Below are positions 22,748 through 34,700 of a stretch of 64,000 nt of DNA, one piece after another. Under the pieces are notes generated by a model. That model saw only the letters and a program-made list of their open reading frames with translations. It did not search any database and had not been told where the DNA came from. The position numbers were made by a program, and so were the translations under genes. Every line of letters begins with the position of its first letter. Position 1 is the stretch's first letter. The stretch is from Silene latifolia (lineage: Eukaryota; Streptophyta; Magnoliopsida; Caryophyllales; Caryophyllaceae): contig NC_133532.1 in assembly GCF_048544455.1 (NCBI RefSeq), positions 12,774,948 to 12,838,947 on the forward strand, in the 5' to 3' direction.

Positions 22748-22825
22748 TCCCCCTTGGGGTTTTATTTCAAAAAAAAAAGAAAAGAACACGATAAGATTAC
22801 CCAAGAAAAGAAAGTACTTAATATA

Positions 22826-24853
22826 CTATGACACTCGAATTGAACATGTAACTGATGCCCTTGGTAACTCTGTCAATGTGCTTACAAGCTCGTGTATCGG
22901 AACAACATGATCGTTTTCCGAATAGCATATAATCTCCAACTCTTGCAAAATTGATGCCTTTTGCAGAAGAAATTTGATTATATTAAGCTCCCTTCCCGTC
23001 CCATAGTAATCTTTTATCACGATTCGTTTGAGATTAGACTGGAAACATCGAGGACTTGCTTCACTTGATCCCGAATCCTGGTTTTCCAAAAATGTTTCCT
23101 CTGTTTGAATAAACTCAAGATCCCCGTAGAAAAAGAATCCCTGAAATAAACGCAGAAAACACTTGACGATACATGTTATTAAGGCTAAACCGGGCAAATG
23201 AGTCATTCAGGTCGGGTTCAGGTCTCGGGTCAGATTAGTTTCGGGTCAATCATATATTGGGTCACTTTTGGGTCGGGTCATTTTTGGGTCGGTCATTCTG
23301 AGTCGAGTCAATCTGGGACGTTTGGGTAATTTTGGGTCATGATTTTACCTTAATTAGGTCATTTCGTGTCATTTTGGGTTAATCGGGTCATTTTTGGATC
23401 TCGGGTCAGCTTTACCAGGTTTAATTAAGGCTAGCTAACGCGCTAACTAGAATTCATTATGTCATAGCATCTTAATCAGATATAAATAAAAGGAAATTTA
23501 TAAAATAAATTTGAACAAACGATAAGTTTTGCCAAAACAAACGTATGAAATTCAATTGAACGGAGAGAGTAATGCAATATATAGCATGTACTACTACTAA
23601 CCTCTGGGAAAACAAGTGTTTCTAAGTTAGGTGAACAGGCGAGAATCTCCAATAGCGTTTTATCCCATCTCGCAGCACATGAATTCCAACCCAACTCTAA
23701 GGTTTTTAAATTGTGAAACATGGGCAGTTCATCTTTGGACTTGCCTCCAAAAGATATGTTCTGCAATCAGAGAGTAAATCATAAAAAAAAAAAAAAGGTA
23801 AATAAATGATTGACACAAAAAGAGTAGAAAGGAGTGCCCACAAACCTCGAGATGATAACCAGTAAGAGATAAATGGGGAGCATAAGACACGAGTCTGAGA
23901 AGACTAAGCTGTTTCCGATAAGAAATCTTAGCAGAGTCAGTTGCCGAAGGGAGCCCAATCCTGAGATTAGCTTCAACGAGAGCATTCATATACGAGATGG
24001 AGTAGTGATTTGCTACATTGTCCCAATACTGAAAATACTGTAAATTCGGGGTATCAATAACAACAAGTTCGCTGTTTCGCTCGTCATCAGGACAACTTTT
24101 AAAAATAATTAATACTAATTTCCTAAGAGACTTAGAAGAGACGGTCAGACGACCTGAGATCAACCGACAATAAGCACATTCCAGTTCTTCAAGGGAAGGG
24201 CAACGCGAAATTAATTTAGTAAGGAAGGCATCCCGAAAAATGAGAAAGGAATAGAGGTGAAGTCGTTTCAAGTTAGGGAGAGAAATGAGGGATATTTCAG
24301 TACCATCGAGGTTGAGATTGGAATCGAGCTTCAATACCTCTAAGAAATGGCAAGCGAAGAGTTGGTGAGGAAGGCGACAATCAGATGGATTGCTTACATG
24401 AAAGGAGAGGTCAAGCTCCTTAAGGCCGCGATGAGCCAACGGATAAGAAATCCATTTTTTAAGACGGGAAGGTTGCAAATCAGGGAAACACAGTCCATTA
24501 CAAGAATGCCAGTAACTTTTACGTGGAGAGTCGGTGTTTTTATCCCCGCCCACATGAAGTCTAAACCGGGTAAGAGGCTGTGATAAATTATTCAAAACAT
24601 GATCGACAAAGGAGACAAAAAGAGGAAAGCGATCAGGTCGATGGGGATAATGTGGACAGTGAGATAGAGGGGAATCATCCAAGTCTACAGATGTTAGACA
24701 AGTGAAAGCAAGTCTCCTCATTCGCTTACACAATACTTGCGTAGCCGCAACATCCTTGGTTGGGAGCATAGACACTATTTTGCTCACCAATTCATCCGGT
24801 AAACTAGTTAATCTATCGACATTGCGACAACACTTTTTCGTATTCCAATACAT
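22826..24853 (-). CDS. F-box/FBD/LRR protein
   Basis: Three exons fit with standard splice sites and unbroken phase: 24853-23846, 23760-23602 and 23140-22826, giving 493 residues. The N-terminus holds the F-box (VDRLTSLPDELVSKIVSMLP), which binds Skp1 in SCF ubiquitin ligases. Leucine-rich repeats such as LKELDLSFHV, LEVLKLDSNLNL and PNLKRLHLYSF follow, presumably for target binding. The last exon is the FBD domain (SNLKRIVIKDYYGTGRELNI...ILQELEIICY). Targets are unknown; the family is very large and fast-evolving in plants. Intron 2 carries a 237-bp MITE. The full-length LINE has inserted just past the stop codon, so the native polyadenylation region may be displaced. The start ATG is the first one before the F-box. 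Confidence 0.92.
23187..23423. mobile_element. MITE with 9-bp target duplication in FBD intron 2
   Basis: This 237-bp GGGTC-rich element is bounded by AAACCGGGCAAA and, inverted, TTTACCAGGTTT. It is flanked by a perfect 9-bp duplication ATTAAGGCT (23178-23186 and 23424-23432). A 9-bp duplication points to the Mutator-like group. Confidence 0.8.
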
Positions 24854-25155
24854 ACTCTTCAGTCTTCACACTGCTACCTAAATAAACGACGACAACGACA
24901 AGCCTTAGATCCGACTAACAAAACAATCAACGTTGATTATGAGTAAATATATAGGAGTTCAACTAAAATCCCACACTATCTAGGATAAGGAAAGTTTAAT
25001 AAGAATAGTTTTTTTATTATTCTTATTTCTTTTATAATTAAATCAATATTAATTATAATATTACCAAAAACTCATGTGACCTGTAAGACCGACTAATATT
25101 ACCTAAATCCAAACACACGTTGAATTAATAGGTTATACAATATTTCGGGAAATAT
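24854..25155. promoter_or_regulatory. Upstream region of the FBD gene and 3' flank of the thiolase gene
   Basis: This 300-bp AT-rich gap must hold the FBD promoter (reading left) and the thiolase 3' end (also reading left, ending at 25156). No clear TATA box or other site was picked out with confidence. Confidence 0.4.
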
Positions 25156-28100
25156 TTATTTGTCGAAACTGTTGGAGCCAACGGTTTGGGCATTGGATAA
25201 CTCATCAGCAGCATCTCCCCTTTCAAAAACTGCTGCTGCTCCCATACCAGTGCCTGCACTTCCAAACATTAGATTTGTCTTATATAGAACGGTCTTACAT
25301 GGGACGTCAACTCATTATTCATGTAGTTATATGTGAAATAAAGTAATAGGGTTCGTCTCAATTCTCATATAGTCTTATACGGAGTATGAGATTGTCTCAT
25401 ACCCCGTACAAGACTCGTTGGAAAAGGTGCGCGTTGATGAAGAATGCTTATACAGAAGGGAGGATTGAGGAGATACCTATACACATTGATACAACTCCAA
25501 ACCGACAATCTTTACCACGTCGCTTCATCTCATGCAGCAGGGTAGCAACACAACGGGCACCTAAATCAGAGACCAAATAGATCAAATTACTTTAGTTCCG
25601 TCACAATTATACAGAAATATTATTGCACCCTTCAACTAACAATGATCTATCTCCAACCAAAATGAGAAAACCGAAGAAAACTGATACTAGTTCCATGGCA
25701 AAGAAAATCCTAGATCCACCACTACGTAAACGACTCGCAGTAGCAATTTTGATGTTGAAAGTTTCAAACAATAAAGAACTTTTAAGCTAGTTATAAGTCC
25801 ATACCTGTAGCACCTAAAGGATGCCCTAGTGCAATAGCCCCTCCATTTACATTGATCTTTTCCGGGTCAAGATCTAACTTCTTACGACAATACACAAACT
25901 GAGACGCAAATGCCTGGACAACAAAGATGATATCGGAAATCCAACTAGATGGTAATCAAAAATGCGACACTGACAGGTAGTCAAAATTATACAGAGCGAC
26001 AAAAAAAAACAATAACCAGATTATAACCTCGTTTATTTCAAAAAGATCGATGTCACTCAGTTCTAAGCCAGCAGCTTTGACAGCAGCTGGAATTGCAACA
26101 GCAGGTCCGACACCCATGATAGCAGGGTCAACGCCAACAGCAGCAAATGTCCTGTAAATAAATGACAAATCATTGAATCTAGAACATTGCAAGCCATTTA
26201 TAAACAAAAGAAATATAGAAATGGATGAAGTTTACGAAATAGCATTCAGAAAATTATTTGCTTGATCAATCGTATCGGTGACTTTAGCATACGTGTTTTA
26301 ATTATTTGAACTTTTGTGCGCAAAATATAACACTCAGGTTCCGAATAAACAGATTTTACGACTATGGCTTAACCGCCATCTACGAATAAATTAAAAACAC
26401 GCAGAAGACTACCAGAGCCTATACATATATGCATAACTTAATTTGTACCTAAATACGCCAAGAATAGGTAGGCCTCTGCGCATAGCGTCATTTCTCTTCA
26501 TAAGAAGCACAGCTCCAGCACCATCGGTCACCTGGCTAGAGTTGCCTACAAGACAAAAGTAAAAATTGAAATTGAATATAATAGACTATAGAAAGCTTGT
26601 AAACCAGAAAAGGTCCTGACAGTCAGTGGCCTATACCAGCAGTTGTTGTCCCATTTTCCTTGAAAACGGGCTTCAATTTTGCCAGGTCGGATAGAGTTGC
26701 GTTTGGCCGAATACCATCGTCCACAGAAACAGTAATATGCTTTTCTTCTCCGGTTTTAGAGTCAACAAGCTATAAAAGAGTATTAAGATCAGAGACATTC
26801 AAGGTAATGAAAACCAAAATAAATGTACACTCGATTTGTTCAGAGGAAAATACTTTCAATGAAATATTTGAGAAGAGCCTAATTTTCAGTTATTTTTTTT
26901 GTCAAATTTTCACCCTTCACAAAATCCATCCAAGAGAAATAAAGAATCCATTTTTCGAGGAATAAGGATGGAAATTACCTTAGTTTGTACAGGTATAAGT
27001 TCATCTTTAAATTTACCACCAGCAGTGGCAGCAGCAGCCTTTCTGTGAGACTCCACCTAATACGTCATTTCAAAGGAATTAATGCCGGCGCTACTACTAA
27101 ATAATGTCAGTTTTGACTGATATTTTCTCATGATATACAACTGTACAACTTTTTAAAATGATCAGTCAAAATCTGGGCAAATTTTACATTGTAAGTCACA
27201 TATATTAGGAGAAATAAATGGTAAAAATTGACCTCGATAAATCGTCAAAGTCGAATGGGGACACTAAGTTTGATACAGAGGCACTACAAGTCTGCAACAT
27301 AACAACAGATAATGAGATGACTTACAGCAGCCTGGTCTTGCTCTTCCCTTGTAACACCAAATCGGCTTGCAACGTTTTCCGAAGTGATGCCCATAGGAAG
27401 AAGACAATCTTGAGCTTGAGCAAATTCTTTTACCTACCACCATAACAGATATATTACATAGATTTAAAACCAAGTCCAACGTTTCTCTACAGTGCAGGAC
27501 ATGGCTATAAGTCAACCCTTTGACATTTACTAAAATTGCGAGGATGTAAATCTTACTCTAGGATTCACAGATCCTTTCAAACTCTTGAGATCCGTTGTCA
27601 TGGACTCCAATCCTGCACCAATACCTGCAAGTCAAAAATCCAAGGAGATGATTCTCGTTGCCCACAATGAAAACTGGGTTTTTTACAGAACATTCACGCG
27701 ACACCCCAGAGATTTGCCACTTTGCACGTGGTACACCTCCTTTTAAACAAAAAGTTTGACCGACAATAGCTCGTGATCACAAGTTCAGAAAGCAGCTTGT
27801 GGGTAACGAAGTTGGGATATGCCCTTTAGGCTCCTTACGGGTAGGAAAATATTTGTAGGGGAATTATTTTATTTTTATTTTATGGACATTTTTCACTCAC
27901 ATTTTCCCTCATACTTTTAAGATTCAGACGAAGTGATGGTACTCACCAATGTCATAGAATCCAGCTTTAATGGCTGCAGCTACATCAGCAACTGCCTGGA
28001 GGCCTGACGAACACTGTCTGTTCACAGTTCTTACCGGAACAGTCTCTGAAATGACATGAAGTTAGAAAAAATTCTAATCATGACTGAATCAACAAAAGTT

Positions 28101-29982
28101 GAATAAAAGGACAGCGATATACCAGGAAATCCAGCATAGAATGCTGCCATTTTACACTCGCTGGCTCTCTGAGATCCCGGAGGAAGAACAGTTCCCACAA
28201 CAATATCCCCAACTTCAGCTGGGTTCAAATTTGTTTTTTCTATCACTGCCTACAACAATATTACCCCGGAAAAACAGGATAATCAGCATAACCCTAGAGC
28301 ATTATACATTAGACTTGTGAAAAGGGACGGTGTAACATAGAGATGAAGGAAAAATGTTCCATGGATACCGATAAATCAATACCTTTAACACTGTTGAAAG
28401 AAGATCATCAGGATATGCATCTTTGAAAGCACCTCGTTTTGCCTTGCAAAGTGGAGTGCGGTATGCTCTGCAGAGTACCCAAATACATTCTAGTGATAGG
28501 AACTAATATATTTACATGGTTATAAACTTCAAACCATCTATTAAACAAACAATACAATAACAACTTACGCAACAATAACTACATCATCCCCAAAAGCACT
28601 AGTTCTGTGATAAGAAGACGAATTTCCAGCGCTACAATTAGATACCTGAAACAGCCACCACAACAAAGAAAGAAGTGAAAACACGAATTTTGAAGTGACA
28701 ACAAACTAAGGCATGCCTTGTTCATATCTCAACATTTAAACTATGATTTCATGAGTTGGAAAGTGTTGTCTTGAAACACAGGACAACAAGATTAACCCAA
28801 TGCAAGGTAAGGGTCAATGTACCCAAACTTACCTCTGAGTTGAAATTAGAAAACACGTAAAGGTAACCTAATAACCGATTTCTGACAAAACGGGCACTAA
28901 GAGACAAATGAGGGAGTGTGATACAGAGACAACAAGGTCGCAACTCAAAGTTTCTCGATTTCTGAAACTTTTTTGTACATCCTCAGTATACATACAGTCA
29001 TTACATGTAAGTGTCAGTTTCCGTATCTTCTCCAAATAATTGATCATAATTCCGGAAACAACAGGGTCGAAACTCAAAATTCCTAGATTTTTTAAGAGGG
29101 TTCACTTCACAACAATACTTTCATATTGCACAAAGAGATTATTAAAAAGATTCTTAAAAGGAAAAATCAAAACTTGCATATCTAATGCTCCGTACTCAAC
29201 AACCCCTTGAACCAATCATAAACCAAAACTAGAAATTTCATTGATCTCAACTACTCCTAGATAACAAGTCCCAGCTAACAAAGTACTCACTCCGTTCCGA
29301 TCATTTATTTATGTCTTTTGAAATACACCTTACAAACAATGAAAAGGTTAAACAAATGATCGCGACAAAAGGAAGCACAACCTTTCTTTCCACCAACTTT
29401 CAATCAAACCTCATTTCTTAAACATGGGTACTAATTCAAACTCAAATAAAAACATAAAAATCCAATCTTTCCTACAAAATGCATTATCTACATAAAAAAC
29501 AAAGACAACCCAAGTACCAAAATCTCTAAATACATCAACCAACAAAGTAAATACTTTAATATGTTATAAATATAATAGTTGGAACTCAACTATCACCCTA
29601 ATGGCATCTATCAGAATTACACAACTACACATAATCTAAAACAATACCCTCTATCCAGTCATTAAGCAAATGTAAACTATTCACCGGTACAAAGGGAGTA
29701 TATAATTTAGAATAGGAATACTTTGGTAAGGCGATTTTACACAAATCTATCGTAAAACATCTTTTAATAATCACATTTAATTACCCACTAAGAGGATTAT
29801 GTTTGATCATTTTACAACTATATTAATGTGAAACCGCCTTACATAAGACTAATTCAATTTAGAAACTTAGAAATGAGATAAGTGTGACATACAGACAGAA
29901 ATGCCTCATAATTATGATCAGATGAAGATGGAGGACGAAGATGATCCAACAGAACTTTTTGCCTGTTCATTGCTTTCTCCAT
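25156..29982 (-). CDS. KAT2: Peroxisomal 3-ketoacyl-CoA thiolase (KAT2/PED1-type)
   Basis: Fourteen exons with GT-AG sites give 458 residues: 29982-29893, 28645-28569, 28467-28383, 28249-28123, 28045-27947, 27624-27557, 27433-27326, 27056-26979, 26769-26637, 26545-26449, 26151-26028, 25913-25805, 25560-25477, 25253-25156. The enzyme performs the last step of fatty-acid beta-oxidation, splitting 3-ketoacyl-CoA with CoA; in plants it also serves jasmonate synthesis. The N-terminal PTS2 signal RQKVLLDHL targets it to peroxisomes. Active residues are Cys138 ([14 protein letters not shown]), His393 (GHPLGAT) and Cys425 (SMCIGTGMG). Length and these positions match, as I recall them, Arabidopsis KAT2. 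It is head to head with the COQ6 gene. All exons look intact. Confidence 0.97.
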
Positions 29983-30076
29983 TTTTGGTATAATTTTGCT
30001 TAATTTTATCTGAAAATATTACTTAGGAAAATAATTTGATCAACAAATATTGTTGGAAAAATAACGGTGGTCAGAT

Positions 30077-30089
30077 TATATATATATAT
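30077..30089 (-). promoter_or_regulatory. TA-rich TATA-like run upstream of thiolase
   Basis: A run of alternating T and A lies about 95-105 bases upstream of the thiolase ATG, a normal place for a TATA box with a leader of about 70 bases. The MITE at 30090-30263 begins right at its edge, so the run could also be the insertion target. Function is inferred from position only. Confidence 0.4.
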
Positions 30090-30263
30090 GGGTTTTTCTA
30101 TCCCCACTAGGCATAGGATAAGAAACCTAAAAGGGGAAAGAATTAGTGATTTTTATGGGAAATTGCAATGTCCTATCACTTTAAAAGAAAAATATCATTA
30201 ATTCTTTCCTTTTTAGGTTTCTTATCCTATGCCTAGTGGGCATAGGATAGGATAGAAAAACCG
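30090..30263. mobile_element. MITE with long inverted repeats in the thiolase/COQ6 promoter
   Basis: A 174-bp element begins GGGTTTTTCTATCC and ends GGATAGAAAAACCG. The inverted halves share TAGGCATAGGATAAGAAACC and its complement, so almost the whole element can fold into a hairpin. TA-rich DNA on both sides (TATATATAT) may be the target duplication. Superfamily is uncertain, perhaps Mutator-like. Confidence 0.75.
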
Positions 30264-30566
30264 TATATATATAAACTAGGAAGAAAATCATAGCCGTATG
30301 AGTAAACGAATGAAAATGACTATGACTATTGGAGTTGTAGTTAGCACTTTGATGTCAATGTTGAAAACGTGGTTTACTATTTTGTGAATTGTGTGTGAAC
30401 GTAATAATGTAGTCCCTACATTTTGTTTTGTGCTACAAAGTTTTCTGTTTTTTTTGGTACTTTGAGTTGAGTTGAAGTTCTATTTTTTTTTGGTTGACCT
30501 AACTCGATAACAACACACCCAAAAATTAAAATAAAACTTTACGCTACAATCCTTCTTTAACACTCG

Positions 30567-31346
30567 TAAGTTGAGGTGGGAATTGTGTCAGTCGGGTCGG
30601 GTCATATCGGGTTCAGGTTATGTCGGGTCAACCAACCCTTTCGGATCGGGTTCGGGTCGTTATTGGGTCAGAGGTCATTTCGGGTCAAAAAGATGTATCA
30701 GGTCTAGTTACTATTCACATTTAGGGCTGGTCAAAAGTGCGGGTCGACCCGGCCTGGCCTGGACCCGGCACGGTCCGGACCCGACCTGTCCCGACCCGTC
30801 TCCCAACCTAGCCGGCCCGCGCCTATACTTGGGCTAGTCCGGGTCCCCAAATCTCAAGCCCGACCCGTCCTAACCCGGACCCGTCCTAAACCCGCCTAAC
30901 GGGTCACCTTTAACCCGGCCTGACCCGACCGTCCTCTATCTCGGGCCGGTTTCGGGTCTCACAAGTCAAACCCGGCCCACCCCTGGACCCGACCGACCCG
31001 CACCATTGAACAGCCTTATTCACATTACTTCCATTTTTTTACTATTAAATTTAGCTTTTATCCATTATTTGGCTTAATTACTTCATTAATGATGTTAAAT
31101 GATCAATCTAAACACAAAATCATTTTCATTTTAATCAATATAAAGCTTAATAGTTGCCGGATCATCAATTTAATCAGGTCGATTATCGGTAGGTAGATGC
31201 TGGGTTTGGGTTTAGGTCACTGATCATCGGGTCATGCCGGATTACGGGTCGTCATCGTGTCAAGTCGGGCCAATTTCAGGTTGAAATATTCTCGAATTTA
31301 TCATTCAATTTGCTCAGATTCGGATCGGGTCGGACTTATCACCTCT
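30567..31346 (-). repeat. GACCCG-rich dispersed element, copy 2, interrupted
   Basis: This is the inverted relative of the copies at 15846 and 53503. It starts TTGAGGTGGGAATT, is full of CGGGTCGGGT, shares the ATTTAGCTTTTATCC and TAAGCTTAATA core, and ends ACTTATCACCTCT. A second element (30722-31017) has inserted into it. It lies between the start codons of the thiolase and COQ6 genes. Confidence 0.7.
30722..31017. mobile_element. Nested MULE-like MITE
   Basis: This 296-bp GC-rich element has imperfect terminal inverted repeats (TAGGGCTGGTCAAAAGTGCG against AAGGCTGTTCAATGGTGCG). A perfect 9-bp target duplication ATTCACATT lies at 30713-30721 and 31018-31026. It sits inside the GACCCG element. 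The 9-bp duplication suggests Mutator-type transposition. Confidence 0.82.
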
Positions 31347-31773
31347 ACTCGAAGTCGTACAAATATTAATGGCTCGATAACAATACACCCGCAAACCGAA
31401 ACAAAACCGCAGTGGAATATTAGTACAGGGATAATTACCAACCTCGACAAAATCAGCGGCAACAAAAATGGCGACGTATCATTGCTAAGTAGCGAACTCG
31501 AGAAACTTTGATCATCTTACTTCGCCATTAATCTCTTTTCTCGGTACAATCATCTTCCTCGAACTATCATCGTATCTAATTGTCGATTATATTTATATTA
31601 TTTCTGTGTAATTTTTGTATTTGGATTAGAAATTTCTGTATTCGGAGATTTTAGGTAATTGCGATTATGTAAACGATGAGCTAAACCTAATTTGAATGTG
31701 TGAAATTCACTAGTTCATGTAATTTGATTGATTGTTTTTACTATTTCAGCTTATTGTACCATCAATTTGGAGG

Positions 31774-34700
31774 ATGTATAGAGTAATTGGTGTAAAACTC
31801 CATGCAAATGCTCATCCTTTGCAAGGTTTAAAGAGGTTCTTCTGTAATGGCGCTGGTCCTAAACCCGTCGGCGCTAGTAGCTTTGATACTGTGAGTATAG
31901 TTTCAACTTAAAATTCTTGCATTTGCACGAGATTTTTAGCTTTATGTTTGATTGTTGATTACAATTATGATGGCACTATTTGGCAAGTCACTGAGTATAT
32001 GTTTCGGGTTTTTGGTGTTGAATTGATGAAATTGTGAGTTGTGAGTGTTAGTTTGTTGTAAAGCTGGCATATAGGGTTTGGGGTTGCGAAATTGAGTTGT
32101 ATTTAGAATTTTTGTTTCGAGTTGTCTGTTGTCATTCATTTTATTGTTAGTGGTTTTAAGAACGGTGTAGGCGTTCCTGTTGTTTGAATGTCCCCTATGA
32201 TCTGGTTGCTTTCTCAGAATTTAACTTCACGAATAATTACCAGGTAAGTGAGTTGTTATTATTGAATGTGACAGGATCGTAAAAGAGAGAACCAATCAGC
32301 TAATGATGTTCAAGAGTATGATGTTGCTATTGTTGGAGGTGGAATGGTTGGCATGGCCCTTGCTTGTTCCTTGGGTTAGTTTAAAACTACTTTTTGTTCC
32401 CAATTGTCGATGGTATCTACACATAGAATTGAATCAAGTATACACGCTAGCGGAGTGAAAATAATTTTTTTTTGTAGGGTGTGAGGCAAAAAAGTGAAAT
32501 TTGGGTTTGTGGGGGAGGGGGAGGGGATATGAAAGGTAAGAGCAAACATTACTACTGGTGAAAGTGTTAAAATATTACTCGGTACGATTGTAATTGGTCG
32601 CAAGATGTACTCCTTCAGAATTGAGGTAACTTCTTTATGGATGGCTTGGGTGGGTGTTAGGGGGGGGGGGGGGGGGTGTATTGTTCTATTAGAAAGTCAA
32701 GGGGAGGATGGTTTCTGTCCCTATGTTGCCCTAGTCCGAAACTCGCAACAGGATTTTTGGGTGTGTATCTTTCGAGATGTTTTAAGCCTTAGAACTACGT
32801 GTGAACAATGCTAAAAGTAAATTTTATGCTGAAAATGTGATATTGATGTCGTAGTCTTGTTCATTCAATCGTTGCAGCTCGCTCTCCTTTAACCAGGAAT
32901 CTGAGAGTTGCCATCATCGACGATAATCCTGCATTGACGTCTGAAGGTTTGATTAATAAAGATGACGTCCCTGATCCTAGAGTTAGTACAATTACACCAG
33001 CTTCGATCTCTTTCCTTCAAGGTATGTTGTTAGCATTTATCTTTCTGATTTTTGTGCCTATAGAAGTTGCCATCATAGACGATAATCTTGCATTGATGTA
33101 TCCCCTGTCATTTTCACCATGTTAATTCTTCGATGTTCTAAGTTCTAACCCTTTGGATATCCTACGTGGCCTTCCGGTCTCCCTTTTAGTTTTAAAAGCT
33201 CGCCTAGGCCTAAGGAATGATAAAAAAAATACTCCCTTTGGATATAAATTTTCTTCCTATTTCTCTAATATATCCGAGGAGTATTTTATTGAAATGAGAA
33301 GAAAACAGAAAGCCAGAGGGAGTACTAGCCAAAATGGCTCGGCCTTCTTAGGTGTGCTTTTTTACTTCAGGCACGTCTAACGAGTACCGAGGCACATCAC
33401 TATGTGATTTCCATATTCTTTTCTCCTTTTTCTTTTACTATGCCATGCCTTTGCCTATTATCTCATCAGTACATGTTATCCCTCTTTAAAGCCAAAAAAA
33501 AGGTATTTGTGTGCAGTATATTAATTCTGAAAATACAAATTTGTTTGCAAAAACAGCATGCTTCTTGTGCATGTGGAGCACGCCTTTGCTTTGTGCCTTG
33601 AGCTTTATTAATTAGGCCCTTGTTGCGTTGGTGGAGTCAGTAAACCCAACGCCTGTTTAAAACTTAGGGTACCTTACTAATAAATATTTCAGATATTGGA
33701 GCATGGAAATTTGTTGAACAGCAGCGGCACGCTTATTTTGATAGTATGCAGGTAATATTTGTCATGTTAATCCTGTTTTTTTACTTTCTTTTCGTATCGT
33801 ACTGTTTGCATGTAGATGTTGGAGAATTTTTGTGTCAAATGTGCCGTCCTTGAAATTTTGAATTTTTATATTAGTTGATTGGGTAAGTGTACATTACTAT
33901 AATATATTCTCTCTACTCCGTATTATTTATTCGCAAATTGCTTGTTAGTCGAGCTTAGCCTCTTAGGTATAAAGACAAATCAGTTAGACTTGTTATAGCT
34001 GGGAAGGGCTTGGCTCCACAGCTCCTGACTTTTCTACTATCAGTGGCTCTGCAGCTCCTGACTTTTTTTATTACCAGTCGACACTAAAGGACATACAAAA
34101 ACTGCTTGTTTGGTAATTACTGTATTATATGTTATGAACCGTTACATGCAACATTCTAGCGCCTCCGCCCCTTAACAAACTTTCACTTCTGGAAAAGGGA
34201 CTTTTAATCTTGTACATAGGATATGGCTATATTTGTGCAATCTTCTGGATGTGTAAATGGGATAGTCAAATGAATATTGTAATTCTGTAGTCATTGGTCT
34301 TTTGTCTGCCATTCGTTATACCTTATTCTACCATTATTATTCCATCTATGCGAAGTCTGTAAAACATGATGTATGTGTTGGCATCCTGTGCAGGTATGGG
34401 ATTATACTGGTCTAGGTTACACCAGGTATAATGCAAGAGATGTTAAAAAGGAGGTACTCGGGTGAGCTTTTATTATGAAATAAAGCCTTTTAAAACATAG
34501 AACTTTGTTTTACGATGATCTATAGTTCTGTTACAAAAGACTGAGATTGTTGCTTGTCACATTAGGTGTGTTGTCGAGAACAAGGTACTCGTCAGATCTC
34601 TGTCACTGTGTATACAGGTAAACTTCTAACTATAGTTCCATGATTTGTTCTTTGTAATGTGTGAGATTATTGAGCTCTTAGTTAGTCGTAACTAGCCTCC

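Larger units (their letters stand above)
17130..22777 (+). mobile_element. Nearly full-length L1-type LINE
   Basis: A 5.65-kb non-LTR retrotransposon carries a short 5' UTR, ORF1, ORF2 and a 3' end running into A at about 22769. The perfect 17-bp target duplication AGAAAAGAACACGATAA lies at 17113-17129 and 22778-22794. ORF1 and ORF2 overlap by ATGA at 18639-18642. A handful of lesions interrupt both frames, so this copy is dead, but its completeness and clean target duplication point to a fairly recent insertion. It lies about 30 bases beyond the stop codon of the F-box/FBD gene, that is, in that gene's 3' flank. Confidence 0.95.
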
